Source of the DNA: Nocardia nova
GTDB lineage: Bacteria; Actinomycetota; Actinomycetes; Mycobacteriales; Mycobacteriaceae
DNA length: 64,000 nt
Direction: 5' to 3'
NCBI RefSeq assembly: GCF_002933465.1
Contig: NZ_PSZE01000005.1
Coordinates: 186,001-250,000 of the forward strand
Shown here: one piece after another, positions 46,217 to 59,146 of the stretch
Layout of the letters: each line of letters starts with the position of its first letter
Numbering within the stretch: the stretch's first letter is position 1
Notes under the pieces: model-generated
Told to the model about the DNA's origin: nothing
Databases searched by the model: none
Seen by the model: only the letters and a program-made list of their open reading frames with translations
Translations under genes and position numbers: made by a program

Positions 46217-46546
46217 CTTCCATCCGGTCTTGTCGAGCCGCCGACTCCAGCGACGGACGTCCAACACATTCACGTGATCAACACACACCTGGCCGACACA
46301 CCGGAGGCGACGACTCCGACGGGGCCTTCGAGCACAGTACGCGACGGGGGCATCATGGATGGCGGCACGCCGCGCCGTACGTGCCCCGCACGCTTCATAG
46401 GACAAGCGTACTGTTAGAGTTCGGAAGTACGAGGCGCGCAGCCCGAAACGCGTCCTCGACGACAGCCGCCGGCGCAGCCCCGCCGGTGGCAAGCCACGGG
46501 GCCCGCACGCGCCCCGATCGGAACACCGACGAGTGGAGCTGAACGT
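46217..46546. other. Divergent promoter region of acnA and the Rv1476-like gene
   Basis: This 330-bp non-coding stretch carries an AcnR-type operator at 46398-46413, described separately. A -10-like TTAGAGT follows at 46414-46420, which would put the operator over the acnA promoter. I see no open frame with coding character. Confidence 0.5.
46398..46413 (+). promoter_or_regulatory. AcnR operator upstream of acnA
   Basis: TAGGACAAGCGTACTG matches the AcnR consensus CAGNACnnnCGTACTG, as recalled from work on Corynebacterium and Mycobacterium, at all but the first position. It lies about 134 bp before the acnA start. The acnR gene itself follows acnA, so autogenous linkage of repressor and target is complete. 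Confidence 0.65.
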
Positions 46547-49339
<2,793 letters not shown>

Positions 49340-49453
49340 TATCCGCACCGCGCGGTGCGTCGTGCCGCGCCCGGCGTCCGTTCGGCTCGCCGGGCCGGCA
49401 CGAATAGCGTTGCGCCGCCGCCGGATCTACGCGTTCATGCTCGTACTGTGAGA

Positions 49454-49485
49454 ACCCCCGCGCCGGATGGCCCCGGCGCGGGGGT
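49454..49485 (+). terminator. Hairpin terminator between acnA and acnR
   Basis: A perfect 13-bp stem (ACCCCCGCGCCGG at 49454-49466, complement at 49473-49485, 6-nt loop) lies 114 bp after the acnA stop and 26 bp before the acnR start. It may terminate or attenuate read-through from the strongly expressed acnA into its repressor gene. Confidence 0.75.
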
Positions 49486-49511
49486 CCGCGCATTCCCCGC
49501 TGGAGGAGCCC

Positions 49512-50078
49512 ATGCCCAAGGTCAGTGACGATCACCTCGCCGCCCGGCGCAGCCAGATCCTGGACGGGGCGCGCCGGTGTTTCGCCGAATTCGGGTACGA
49601 GGGTGCGACCGTCCGCCGCCTGGAAGAGGCGATCGGGCTGTCCCGCGGCGCGATCTTCCATCATTTCCGGGACAAGGACGCCCTGTTTCTGGCATTGGCC
49701 CAGGAAGATGCCGAACGGATGGCCGAGGTCGCGGCCAACGAGGGCATCGTGCAGGTGATGCGCGAGATGCTCGACAATCCCGCGCAGTACAACTGGCTGG
49801 GCACCCGCCTCGAAATCGCCCGGCGACTGCGCACCGATCCCGAATTCGCCGCCGGCTGGACCCAGCGTTCGGCCGAGCTGACCGCGGCCACCCTGGCCCG
49901 CCTGGAACGCCGCAAGGCGGCCGGCGCGCTGCGCGACGACGTCCCCACCGACGTGCTGCTCGGCTATCTCGATCTGGTCCTCGACGGCCTCATCGCCCGC
50001 ATCGCCTCCGGTCATGTCAACGAAAACCTCACGGCCGTACTCGATCTCGTGGAGGCGTCGGTCCGCCGGCGGGAGTGA
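49512..50078 (+). CDS. acnR: TetR-type aconitase repressor AcnR
   Basis: This 188-aa TetR-family repressor strongly resembles AcnR of Corynebacterium. The N-terminal RRSQILDGARRCFAEFGYEG and ATVRRLEEAIGLSRGAIFHH form the helix-turn-helix, then HFRDKDALFLALAQEDAERM continues as in AcnR. The C-terminal domain (LLGYLDLVLDGLIARIASGH) mediates dimerisation and, in AcnR, binds citrate with Mg. GGAGGAG lies just before the ATG. The gene follows acnA as in other Mycobacteriales, and an AcnR-type operator is present before acnA. Confidence 0.92.
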   Translation: MPKVSDDHLAARRSQILDGARRCFAEFGYEGATVRRLEEAIGLSRGAIFHHFRDKDALFLALAQEDAERMAEVAANEGIVQVMREMLDNPAQYNWLGTRLEIARRLRTDPEFAAGWTQRSAELTAATLARLERRKAAGALRDDVPTDVLLGYLDLVLDGLIARIASGHVNENLTAVLDLVEASVRRRE

Positions 50079-50167
50079 ACCGGCCGCGACATCCGCCCGT
50101 ACCGGATTCGCCGTACCATGTGCTGATGATCATGGGGCGGGGACGACACGGATTGTCCGGCGGTGCC

Positions 50168-52273
50168 ATGCGCACCTCATGGCGGCACGCGGCCGGCCTG
50201 CTGTCGATCGCTGTGCTGGTCGCGGCGTGCGGCGGTGCCGCCGCACCCCAGGATCCGTATCTCTGGCTCGAAGAGCTCGACAGCCCGCGTGTGCAGGCGT
50301 GGGTCGGCGAACAGAACCGCCGGACCCTCGATGTGCTCGAACACGATCCCCGCTACGCCGACAATCTCGCGCAGGCGACGGCGCTGGCGAAGACGCCCGA
50401 CCGGATCCCGATGCCGCGCTTCCAGGACGGCACCGTCGAGAACTTCTGGCAGGACGGTGACCACAAACGCGGCATCTGGCGCGAGACGACGACCGCCGAT
50501 TACGAAGCGCCGCAACCGGCCTGGACCACCGTGCTCGACCTCGACGAGCTGTCGCGAGCCGAGGGGAAGAACTGGGTCTGGAGAGGCGCCGACTGCGATC
50601 CGGTCACTCGTCGCCGGTGCCTGATCAGTTTGTCCGACGGTGGTGAGGACGCCGTCTCGGTACGCGAATTCGACCGGGGCACACGGCAGTTCGTGCCGGA
50701 CGGATTCGTGGTGCCGCGGGGCAAAGTGGACCTCACGTTCAGTGACGAGAATACGGTGCTGATCGCGCGGGAATGGCAGCCGGGCGAGAAGACGGCCTCC
50801 GGGTACCCGTATGTCGTTCGGCAGTGGCGCCGCGGCCAACCTCTGGACGCCGCAACCGAACTCGCGCGAGGCGACCGGACCGATCAGTTGTCGACCACGC
50901 CGGTCGTGCTGGACAACGGCGCCGGTCGGCGGCTCGATCTCGTCGTACGCGGCCGCACCTTCTTCGAACACGACATCGAACTGCTCACCGCGACCGGCCC
51001 GGTGCCGACCGCGCTCCCGGCGAAGTCGGACCTCGCGGGCTTCGTCGGCAATCACATCCTGGTGTCACTCCAGCAGGACTGGGCGGTCGGCGCGACCACC
51101 TATCCATCCGGCACGCTGGTGTCGGTGGACGCCGACCGGCTGATCACCGACCCGGCCCATCCGCAGGTGACACCGGTCTATGTCCCAGGGCCGTCGGAGA
51201 GCCTGAGTGGTGTGCAGACCACACGCGACCACGCGGTGGTCACCTCGCTGAACGACGTGCGCGGTCGCGCCACCGTCTACACGCCGCGTCCGGACGGGAG
51301 CTGGTCGCCGGCTCCGGTGCCGTTGCCGGACAACGCGACCGTCGACACCGTCACCGCCGACCCGACGGGCGATCGCGCCTATCTCTCGGTGACCTCGTTC
51401 CTCATTCCGACGACACTGTGGAGTGTGGACACCGCCGACGGCACGGCCCGACAGGTGAAAAGCACACCGCCGCAGTTCGATTCGTCCCGCTACGTGGTCG
51501 AGCAGCGCAAGGCCACCTCGGCCGACGGCACGGCCGTGCCGTATTTCGTGGTCCACGCCGGCGATATGGCGTTCGACGGCTCGAACCCCACCCTGATGTA
51601 CGCCTACGGCGGTTTCGGAATGTCGCAGACCCCGTCCTATCAGGGATTGCTCGGCCGGCTCTGGCTCGATCACGGCGGTGTCTTCGTCCTGGCGAACATC
51701 CGCGGCGGCGGCGAATTCGGGCCCGCCTGGCACGAGGCCGCACGTACCACCGGCCGGCAGCGGGCGTTCGACGATTTCGCGGCCGTCGGCAAGGATCTGG
51801 TGGCCCGCGGCGTGACCAGCGCACGGCGGCTCGGTATCCAGGGTGGCTCCAACGGCGGCCTGCTCATGGGTGTCGAATTCGTCCAACATCCCGAGATGTG
51901 GAACGCCGTCGACATCCAGGTACCGTTGCTGGACATGATGCGCTACGAGAAGATCGCCGCGGGCGCCTCCTGGGTCGACGAATACGGCAGCGTCGACGAT
52001 CCCACCCAGCGGGCGTTTCTCGAATCCATCTCGCCGTACGGGCAATTGCGACGCGGCGCGCACTATCCGGAACCGTTGGTCTGGACTACGACCAAGGATG
52101 ACCGGGTAGGCCCGCAGAACGCCCGCAAATTCGCGGCGCGGCTGGCCGAATTCGGCGATCCGTATCTGTTCTACGAGGCGGGCGAGGGCGGCCACGGTGC
52201 GGGCGCCGATCGCGAGGAGCAGGCCCACACCAGCGCACTCGAGTACACGTATCTGATGCGGCGACTCATGTAA
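50168..52273 (+). CDS. Prolyl oligopeptidase family serine peptidase, lipoprotein
   Basis: This peptidase has 701 aa from the ATG at 50168. That start gives a clean signal and lipobox (AAGLLSIAVLVAACGG), so the enzyme is probably anchored outside the cell. DPYLWLEELDSPRVQAWVGE is the typical S9A N-terminus, followed by a seven-bladed propeller (about residues 70-430) and the hydrolase domain. The nucleophile elbow is GIQGGSNGGLLMG (about residue 560), Asp lies in TKDDRVGPQNARK (about 640) and His in GEGGHGAG (about 676). In-frame ATGs at 50126 and 50132 would add a short polar leader. It starts the accessory block inserted between acnR and the ABC-F gene. Confidence 0.9.
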   Translation: MRTSWRHAAGLLSIAVLVAACGGAAAPQDPYLWLEELDSPRVQAWVGEQNRRTLDVLEHDPRYADNLAQATALAKTPDRIPMPRFQDGTVENFWQDGDHKRGIWRETTTADYEAPQPAWTTVLDLDELSRAEGKNWVWRGADCDPVTRRRCLISLSDGGEDAVSVREFDRGTRQFVPDGFVVPRGKVDLTFSDENTVLIAREWQPGEKTASGYPYVVRQWRRGQPLDAATELARGDRTDQLSTTPVVLDNGAGRRLDLVVRGRTFFEHDIELLTATGPVPTALPAKSDLAGFVGNHILVSLQQDWAVGATTYPSGTLVSVDADRLITDPAHPQVTPVYVPGPSESLSGVQTTRDHAVVTSLNDVRGRATVYTPRPDGSWSPAPVPLPDNATVDTVTADPTGDRAYLSVTSFLIPTTLWSVDTADGTARQVKSTPPQFDSSRYVVEQRKATSADGTAVPYFVVHAGDMAFDGSNPTLMYAYGGFGMSQTPSYQGLLGRLWLDHGGVFVLANIRGGGEFGPAWHEAARTTGRQRAFDDFAAVGKDLVARGVTSARRLGIQGGSNGGLLMGVEFVQHPEMWNAVDIQVPLLDMMRYEKIAAGASWVDEYGSVDDPTQRAFLESISPYGQLRRGAHYPEPLVWTTTKDDRVGPQNARKFAARLAEFGDPYLFYEAGEGGHGAGADREEQAHTSALEYTYLMRRLM

Positions 52274-52287
52274 CCGCCGCCCGGACG

Positions 52288-52764
52288 GTGACCGACCCCA
52301 CGCTCGATCCGGAAATACCGGGAACACGGCACCCGTTGGCCTCGGATATGACCTTCTCTGTGCCCGTCACCGTCCGCGGTTACGAACTCGACGTCAATGG
52401 CCATCTCAACCAGGCCGTGTACCACCAGTATGCCGAGCACGCCCGATGGGAGGCGCTGCGCGCGGCCGGTCTGGTCCCGGACAAGATGCGGCTGTCCGGA
52501 CTCGGCCCGGTGGTCCTGGAATCCACCGTCAAGTATCGGCGAGAGCTGCATCTGGGCGACGAGATCACCGTGACCTCCGAATGCCGCTGGGGAGAAGGCA
52601 AGGTGTTCTGGATAGACCAGCAGATCCGCAAACTGGACGGGACCGTCTCCGCGGAATTCTCCGTCGTCCTCGGGCTGATGGATCTGGACACGCGCAAACT
52701 CGTGCCGAACCCGAGTAAACGCTTCCTCGAGCTTGCCGAATCCCCCGGCGTGCTCGGCCTGTGA
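52288..52764 (+). CDS. Hotdog-fold acyl-CoA thioesterase (4HBT type)
   Basis: This 158-aa protein matches the 4-hydroxybenzoyl-CoA/YbgC-like thioesterase family. VTVRGYELDVNGHLNQAVYHQY (about residues 26-47) carries the Asp/Asn and His-type active-site region, and VLESTVKYRRELHLGDEITV is the central strand pattern of the hotdog fold. It probably hydrolyses a fatty or aromatic acyl-CoA in the cytoplasm. The GTG start lies 14 bp after the peptidase stop, so the two may be co-transcribed, although no functional link is evident. Confidence 0.88.
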   Translation: MTDPTLDPEIPGTRHPLASDMTFSVPVTVRGYELDVNGHLNQAVYHQYAEHARWEALRAAGLVPDKMRLSGLGPVVLESTVKYRRELHLGDEITVTSECRWGEGKVFWIDQQIRKLDGTVSAEFSVVLGLMDLDTRKLVPNPSKRFLELAESPGVLGL

Positions 52765-52939
52765 CCCGTTGACAGCTCAACCGAATAGCTTTCGGCGATA
52801 GTGTTTTCCGCGCCCCGGCCGGGGCACCGGGTTTGCACCGGAAATCTTTCGTTGCGAACCGGCCCGGCACCGTGGCGGGCTATGATCCAGTTCACGCTCG
52901 ACTTCCGGGGCAAATTGCGAGCAGATCGGAGTCCGGCCC

Positions 52940-53413
52940 ATGAACGATGCCCGCCGCCAGGTACCCGAACGCACCCGGCCGCGCCCGCACCCCCGCCACC
53001 CGGCGCTACCGCTGTCCGGCCGCCTGGTCGCCGAATCTCGCGACACCATCAGCGTCCGCGTCGCCGAGGGAATCTGGACTCTCGACCGCGACGACGTCCT
53101 CCAGCTGCGCGACGGATCCCCGGAGGCCGCCACCGGCGCCGCGGAACGCCCCGTGCTCGTCTGGATACGGCCCGGCGCCACAGCCGATTTCACGCAGCGG
53201 CGCCGCATTCAGCTCACCGAACGTCCGCTGACGTTACCGCCTCGTCCCAGTCCCGCCGTCGGTGACGATCTGCTGGCCCGGCTGACCGACCAGTGGGCCC
53301 GGCGGCTCGACGTCGCGCCCGCCCCGGGGGCCGCCGGTGCGACGGTGAGCTACAGCCAGACTCGCAGCGGCGCTGGCAGCGACGACGGCACCGCCTGCGA
53401 CAGCCTGGACTGA
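52940..53413 (+). CDS. Small protein paired with ATP-grasp ligase; candidate graspetide precursor
   Basis: This 157-aa protein has no recognised family. A basic, Pro-rich N-terminus (about 20 residues) is followed by a compact beta-rich part (about 25-95: SGRLVAESRDTISVRVAEG, RPVLVWIRPGATADF). A short helix (DDLLARLTDQWARRL) and a C-terminal tail rich in Ser, Thr and Asp (TVSYSQTRSG, then SDDGTACDSLD) follow. The tail places hydroxyl residues before acidic residues, the layout of graspetide cores cross-linked by ATP-grasp enzymes. The stop is 11 bp before the ATP-grasp gene, which has its own AGGGG site, so they form a two-gene unit. It could instead be a partner or scaffold protein. Confidence 0.7.
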   Translation: MNDARRQVPERTRPRPHPRHPALPLSGRLVAESRDTISVRVAEGIWTLDRDDVLQLRDGSPEAATGAAERPVLVWIRPGATADFTQRRRIQLTERPLTLPPRPSPAVGDDLLARLTDQWARRLDVAPAPGAAGATVSYSQTRSGAGSDDGTACDSLD

Positions 53414-53424
53414 GGGGCCGGTCG

Positions 53425-54384
53425 ATGAGTGCCCGCTCGCCGGGTGCCGTGCTGATCGTCGCGGAGACCGGCGACCTGCACGCCGACGCGATGGCCTCGA
53501 TGTTGCGGAATATGTACGGGCTCAATCCGATTCGTCTGGATTTGCGCGATTTTCCGCGCGAATGCGGCAGTTTCCGGCTCGACCGCGCCGGCGCCGCTCG
53601 CTCGATGTCGCATATCGCCGGCCTCGACGACGTGACCGCCGTCTGGTGGCGCCGCCCCCGGCCCTGCCGGGTCCCCGGTGGTTTCCTGGACGGCGACGAC
53701 GATTTCCGGCAGGCCGAATGCGACGGGTTCCTGCAGGGCCTGCTCTGGTCGATACCGGCGGTCTGGGTCAACGATCCCGGCGCCGACCGCACCGCCACCC
53801 GCAAAATCGTGCAGCTCGACACCGCCCGGCGCAGCGGTTTCGCGATCCCGGAAACGCTGATCACCAACGATCCCGACGAGGCTCGCAGCTTCGTCCATTC
53901 CCGCGGCGGGTCGGTGATCTACAAACGGACCGGCACCGGCCGCGCGGAATTCTCCGAAACCCGCATCGTGAGCAGCGAGGATCTCGGCCGCTTCGACACC
54001 ATCCGCTCGGCGCCGACCACCTTCCAGGACTATGTCGAAGCCGAATGCGATCTGCGGGTCGTGTGGATCGACGGCGTCGAATGGGCGGTGCGGATCGACT
54101 CGCAATCCGGTGTGGGATGGGTGGATTCGCGTCTGGACACCTCGGTGGCCTTCACGCCCGAGCGACTGCCCGCCTCGGTGAGCAAGTCGCTGACCACGCT
54201 GATGGGCGCGCTCGGACTGGTCTTCGGCGTACTCGACATCAGGCTCGGACTCGACGGCGAGTACTACTTCCTCGAGGTGAATCCGCAGGGGCAGTTCGCC
54301 TATCTGGAGATCAAGACGGGGCTGCCGATCTTCGCCAGTCTCGCCCAGTTCCTCGTCCACGGTGAGGCGATGGTCTCCGGCTGA
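53425..54384 (+). CDS. MvdC/MvdD-type ATP-grasp peptide ligase
   Basis: This 319-aa ATP-grasp enzyme is of the RiPP-maturase (microviridin MvdC/MvdD) type. An N-terminal pre-ATP-grasp domain (VLIVAETGDLHADAMASMLR) is followed by the family motif VWWRRPRPCRVP (about residue 73). The ATP-binding Lys lies in SVIYKRTGTGRAEF (about 172), and FQDYVEAECDLRVVWIDG contributes nucleotide contacts (about 208). The Mg-binding FLEVNPQGQFAYLEIKTGLP (about 278) is nearly diagnostic of MvdD-like ligases. Such enzymes activate Asp/Glu side chains and join them to Ser/Thr/Lys side chains of a precursor. The adjacent upstream small protein is the natural substrate candidate. No acetyltransferase, protease or exporter is adjacent. 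Confidence 0.85.
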   Translation: MSARSPGAVLIVAETGDLHADAMASMLRNMYGLNPIRLDLRDFPRECGSFRLDRAGAARSMSHIAGLDDVTAVWWRRPRPCRVPGGFLDGDDDFRQAECDGFLQGLLWSIPAVWVNDPGADRTATRKIVQLDTARRSGFAIPETLITNDPDEARSFVHSRGGSVIYKRTGTGRAEFSETRIVSSEDLGRFDTIRSAPTTFQDYVEAECDLRVVWIDGVEWAVRIDSQSGVGWVDSRLDTSVAFTPERLPASVSKSLTTLMGALGLVFGVLDIRLGLDGEYYFLEVNPQGQFAYLEIKTGLPIFASLAQFLVHGEAMVSG

Positions 54385-54391
54385 GCCGGTG

Positions 54392-54895
54392 TCACTGCCG
54401 ATCGAGGTCGGCCAGCAGCAGCCGCGCGATCCGGTCCAGTTCGGCGCGGTCGCGCACCGACAACCCGGACAGCAGGCGGGTCTCGTTGTCGGTGTGTGCC
54501 GTCACGACCTCGTCGACGCGGGCGCGACCGGCCTCGGTCAGGGCGACCCGGACCGCGCGGCGGTCGGCGGGATCGGCGATACGGCGCACCAGTCCGGCCG
54601 ATTCCAGGCGGTCCAAGCGACCGGTCATGCCGGCGCGCGACAACATCAGCGTGTCGGCCAGGACCGAGGGGGTCAGTTCGAACGGTTCGCCCGAACGGCG
54701 CAGCGCCGCAAGCACATCGAATTCGCCCCGCTGCAGCCCGTGTGCGGTGAACACCGCGTCGATCTCGCGCTCGGCGAGGACGTACAGGCGGCCGAGGCGG
54801 CCGAGTACCGCCATCGCCGCCAGATCCAGGTCGGGGCGTTCGCGCTCCCACTGCGCCACGATCGCGTCCACCGCATCGGTCTGTCGTCCGGCCAT
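54392..54895 (-). CDS. MarR family transcriptional regulator
   Basis: This 167-aa protein has a complete MarR winged helix (GEFDVLAALRRSGEPFELTP, LMLSRAGMTGRLDRLESAGL, then the wing RIADPADRRAVRVALTEAG, about residues 58-130) and N- and C-terminal dimer helices. ATG at 54895 is preferred over a GTG at 54901. It is divergent from the cupin gene, and two palindromes in the 70 bp between them are probably its binding sites. Its stop is 7 bp from the end of the convergent ATP-grasp gene. Confidence 0.9.
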   Translation of the reverse strand: MAGRQTDAVDAIVAQWERERPDLDLAAMAVLGRLGRLYVLAEREIDAVFTAHGLQRGEFDVLAALRRSGEPFELTPSVLADTLMLSRAGMTGRLDRLESAGLVRRIADPADRRAVRVALTEAGRARVDEVVTAHTDNETRLLSGLSVRDRAELDRIARLLLADLDRQ

Positions 54896-54918
54896 GGACA
54901 CATACTATTCGACGAGAT

Positions 54919-54950
54919 ATAGTTCGGTAGCGAACTATTCGATAGCGAAT
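54919..54950. promoter_or_regulatory. Twin palindromic operator between MarR and cupin genes
   Basis: ATAGTTCG-GTAG-CGAACTAT (54919-54938) is an 8-bp-arm palindrome. ATTCG-ATAG-CGAAT (54937-54950) overlaps its end and repeats the TTCG/CGAA core with the same 4-bp spacing. A related half TATTCGACG lies just to the left. The spacing and position between divergent genes fit MarR autoregulation together with cupin control. Confidence 0.6.
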
Positions 54951-54965
54951 CACTTTGGAGATCCG

Positions 54966-55466
54966 ATGACCACCGCACCCCGCATTCCCGCCGCCGTCGT
55001 CCAGCCCGCCGAGGCCGAGGTACGCGTGACCGATGCCGTGACCATGCGGCTGTTGCTGGATTCCGATCGCACCGGCGGCAGCGTCAGCACACTCGAGGTC
55101 ACGATGGCCCCCGGCGCCGACGGGGCGACTCCGCACTACCACACGATGTCCGACGAGCTGTTCTACGTCGCCGAGGGCGATTTGCAGGTGCTCGCGGGGG
55201 AGCAGATCACGACGGTCGCCGCGGGCGGCGCGATCACGGTGCCGCGGTTCATGCCGCATGCCTTCGGCGCCGCCCCGGGTTCACCGGCGCGAATCCTGAT
55301 CGCGCTGACCCCGGCCGTGCAGCGCTTCGGCTACTTCCGGCTGCTCGAGCGAGTGGCCTCGGGCGAGGCCACCCTCGCCGAACTCGCCGCCACCCAGGAC
55401 GAATACGACAACCACTTCGTCGACGCGCCGCACTGGTGGGCCGAACGCAACGCCCACCGGGCGTGA
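54966..55466 (+). CDS. Cupin-domain protein
   Basis: This 166-aa protein has a single beta-barrel cupin. Metal ligands are suggested by PHYHTMSDELFYVAEG (about residues 57-72: His, His, Glu) and the second motif ITVPRFMPHAFGA (His, about 97). This resembles quercetinase-like or small-molecule-binding cupins that are often controlled by adjacent MarR repressors. GGAG lies 5 bases before the ATG. Whether it is an oxygenase, an isomerase or a sensor cannot be told from sequence. Confidence 0.87.
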   Translation: MTTAPRIPAAVVQPAEAEVRVTDAVTMRLLLDSDRTGGSVSTLEVTMAPGADGATPHYHTMSDELFYVAEGDLQVLAGEQITTVAAGGAITVPRFMPHAFGAAPGSPARILIALTPAVQRFGYFRLLERVASGEATLAELAATQDEYDNHFVDAPHWWAERNAHRA

Positions 55467-55538
55467 GCTCCGGCGTGGAGCACCAGGAGAGGCCGCCGAC
55501 CGCGGACGCCGATCGGCCGTTTCGGGCGAGTGTGCGGC

Positions 55539-55781
55539 TCAGGCCTTACTGACCGCTTTGCGCCGGTTGGCACCACCGCGGCTGCGGAGTTGCACATGCG
55601 ACTCCACGAGCACGTTGTGTATGAATCCGTACGAACGGCCGGTCTCCCGCGCCAGCGAACGAATGCTGGCGCCCGCCTCGTATTGCTTCTTGAGCTGGGT
55701 TTGCAGCCGGTCGCGCGACTTGCCCGTGACGCGCGTACCCTTACCCAACATCGACTTCCCCTGTGCGGGCCTGTCACTCAT
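55539..55781 (-). CDS. Small helix-turn-helix protein (Rv1473A-like by position)
   Basis: This 80-aa very basic protein has a single helix-turn-helix (LKKQYEAGASIRSLARETGR, SYGFIHNVLVESHV, about residues 31-65) and a charged tail GGANRRKAVSK. It looks like a DNA-binding protein of the type annotated in Mycobacteriales as a possible regulator (Rv1473A). It lies between the ABC-F gene and acnR in both arrangements. GGAGGAAG precedes the ATG at 55781. An internal ATG at 55751 (MLGKGTRVTGK) would better match the shorter mycobacterial length. Targets are unknown. Confidence 0.82.
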   Translation of the reverse strand: MSDRPAQGKSMLGKGTRVTGKSRDRLQTQLKKQYEAGASIRSLARETGRSYGFIHNVLVESHVQLRSRGGANRRKAVSKA

Positions 55782-55921
55782 GGCTTCCTCCGGTCGCCGT
55801 GCAGCCTCATTCCAGGCTAGACACTCGATCCGCAGTGATCAACGCCTCACTGTGATGAAACTCACCGATTGCGAGGATATTTCGGCGTGTCTCGGCGCGT
55901 CGCAGGAAGCATTCGCCACGC

Positions 55922-57553
<1,632 letters not shown>

Positions 57554-57643
57554 AACAGTCTCCTAGCACGGTAAGGGGGCAAACGGTTCGATTGTGCATC
57601 CTTCGGACGCACCAGAACCACCCATTTTACCGGCCGTCGACGC

Positions 57644-59104
57644 TCACTCGGCCACCACCCGCAGCGTGCGCAAGGTCGGATCGGCCGGATCCGGCACATT
57701 CATCCCGTTCTCCACTCCGGACCGCAGGTAGTCCACCACCGCGACGTCGACCAGTTCCCCGGGCACGATCACCGGGATTCCCGGTGGATACGGCGTGACC
57801 TGTTCGGCGGCGATGCGGCCGATCGCCTGCTCGAACGGCACCGTCTCCTCCGGGCCGAAGAAGGCGTCACGGGGGTTCATCACCGATTCCAGCTGCAGGT
57901 CGCGCGGTGCGGGCATGTGGATGTCGGCAGGGCTCGGGCCGGCACCGCGGTACTGCACCCGCCACGCGGTCATGGCGTCGACCAGCGCGTCGACAGTGTC
58001 GGTGTCGTCGGCCATCGACAGCGTGGCCAGGATCCTGCGATGGTCGCTGTGCCCCATATCGATGCGGCGATACTCGCGCAGCCAGTCGGCCACCTCGAAA
58101 CCCGTTGCGCCGGTGTCCGAGACGTCCATCAGCACCTGCATGCGATCGAGGTCGTGGGAGGCCTCCGCGCCGAGCAGTTCGTCCTCCATCACCGAGATGC
58201 CGGGAATGCGGTCGAGCGCGGAGCGGGCTCGTTCGGCCGTGTGCAGCGCGTCGGTGAGCAGCTTCTCGCCGTGCTCGACCATCTGCCGTCGCCAGCCGTC
58301 GATGGCCGCGTAGAGCAGCACGTTGGGGCTCGTCGTGGTGAGCAGTTCGGCGCACAGCTTCAACTTGTCGACGTCGACCAGATCGCCCTGGACGTGGAAG
58401 ACCGAACCCTGTTCGAATCCGGCGCCCATCTTGTGCACGCTGACCACGCAGACATCCGCGCCGGCATCCATCGCCCAGGTAGGCAGATCGGGGTGGAACG
58501 GCAGATGGGCGCCCCACGCCTCGTCGATGATCAGCGGTTTGCCCCGGCGATGGCAGACCTCCGCGATGCCGCGGATGTCGGCGCAGGTGCCGTACGGGCT
58601 CGGACTCACGATCAGCGCGCCGGCGGCATCGGGATATTTCTGCCAGGCCCGCTCGACCTGTTCCGGGGACGGCGGATGCGACAGGTGCCGCCGCGCATCC
58701 CAGCGCGGTGGCACCCACCGGGGCAGCACGCCGGAGAACACCAGACCCGCGACGATGGATTTGTGGCTGTCACGGCCCAGGATGAGGCCGCCGTCGCCGC
58801 CGGCGACGGCGAGCATCGCCGCCTTCACCGACAGCGAGCTGCCGCAGGTGGAGAAGAACGCCACGTCGGCGCCCACCGCGTCGGCCATCAATTTCTCGGC
58901 CTCGCTCAGATAGCCGCCGCGTGAGAGCCGGTCGTCGAGACCGGGCGCGGCGAGGATGTCGGCCGCCAGCGCGCCGCCGAGCACCTCGCGCACGCGCGGA
59001 TCGGCGCCCGCACCCTGCCGATGCCCGGGCGGAGTGAAGCCGTAGCGGCCGAGTTGGCGGTATTCGGCCAATGCGTCCAGCACGGGGGCCCGTGAGTGAT
59101 CCAT
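57644..59104 (-). CDS. PLP-dependent Orn/Lys/Arg decarboxylase-like protein
   Basis: This 486-aa fold-type I PLP enzyme belongs to the basic amino-acid decarboxylase group. GRYGFTPPGHRQG near the N-terminus and STCGSSLSVKAAMLAVAGG (phosphate-binding) are family blocks, as are ILGRDSHKSIVAGLVFSG and the cofactor Asp in LIIDEAWGAHLPFHPDLP (about residue 192). The PLP-binding Lys is in VVSVHKMGAGFEQGS (about 223), and the C-terminal domain holds YPPGIPVIVPGE. It is shorter than the inducible enterobacterial enzymes and lacks their wing domain, as in the Rv2531c-like or Bacillus SpeA type. The product would be cadaverine, putrescine or agmatine. Confidence 0.9.
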   Translation of the reverse strand: MDHSRAPVLDALAEYRQLGRYGFTPPGHRQGAGADPRVREVLGGALAADILAAPGLDDRLSRGGYLSEAEKLMADAVGADVAFFSTCGSSLSVKAAMLAVAGGDGGLILGRDSHKSIVAGLVFSGVLPRWVPPRWDARRHLSHPPSPEQVERAWQKYPDAAGALIVSPSPYGTCADIRGIAEVCHRRGKPLIIDEAWGAHLPFHPDLPTWAMDAGADVCVVSVHKMGAGFEQGSVFHVQGDLVDVDKLKLCAELLTTTSPNVLLYAAIDGWRRQMVEHGEKLLTDALHTAERARSALDRIPGISVMEDELLGAEASHDLDRMQVLMDVSDTGATGFEVADWLREYRRIDMGHSDHRRILATLSMADDTDTVDALVDAMTAWRVQYRGAGPSPADIHMPAPRDLQLESVMNPRDAFFGPEETVPFEQAIGRIAAEQVTPYPPGIPVIVPGELVDVAVVDYLRSGVENGMNVPDPADPTLRTLRVVAE

Positions 59105-59146
59105 CCAGTTCGCCTCTCCTCGGTATCAGTGGTGATCGCGTACCGC

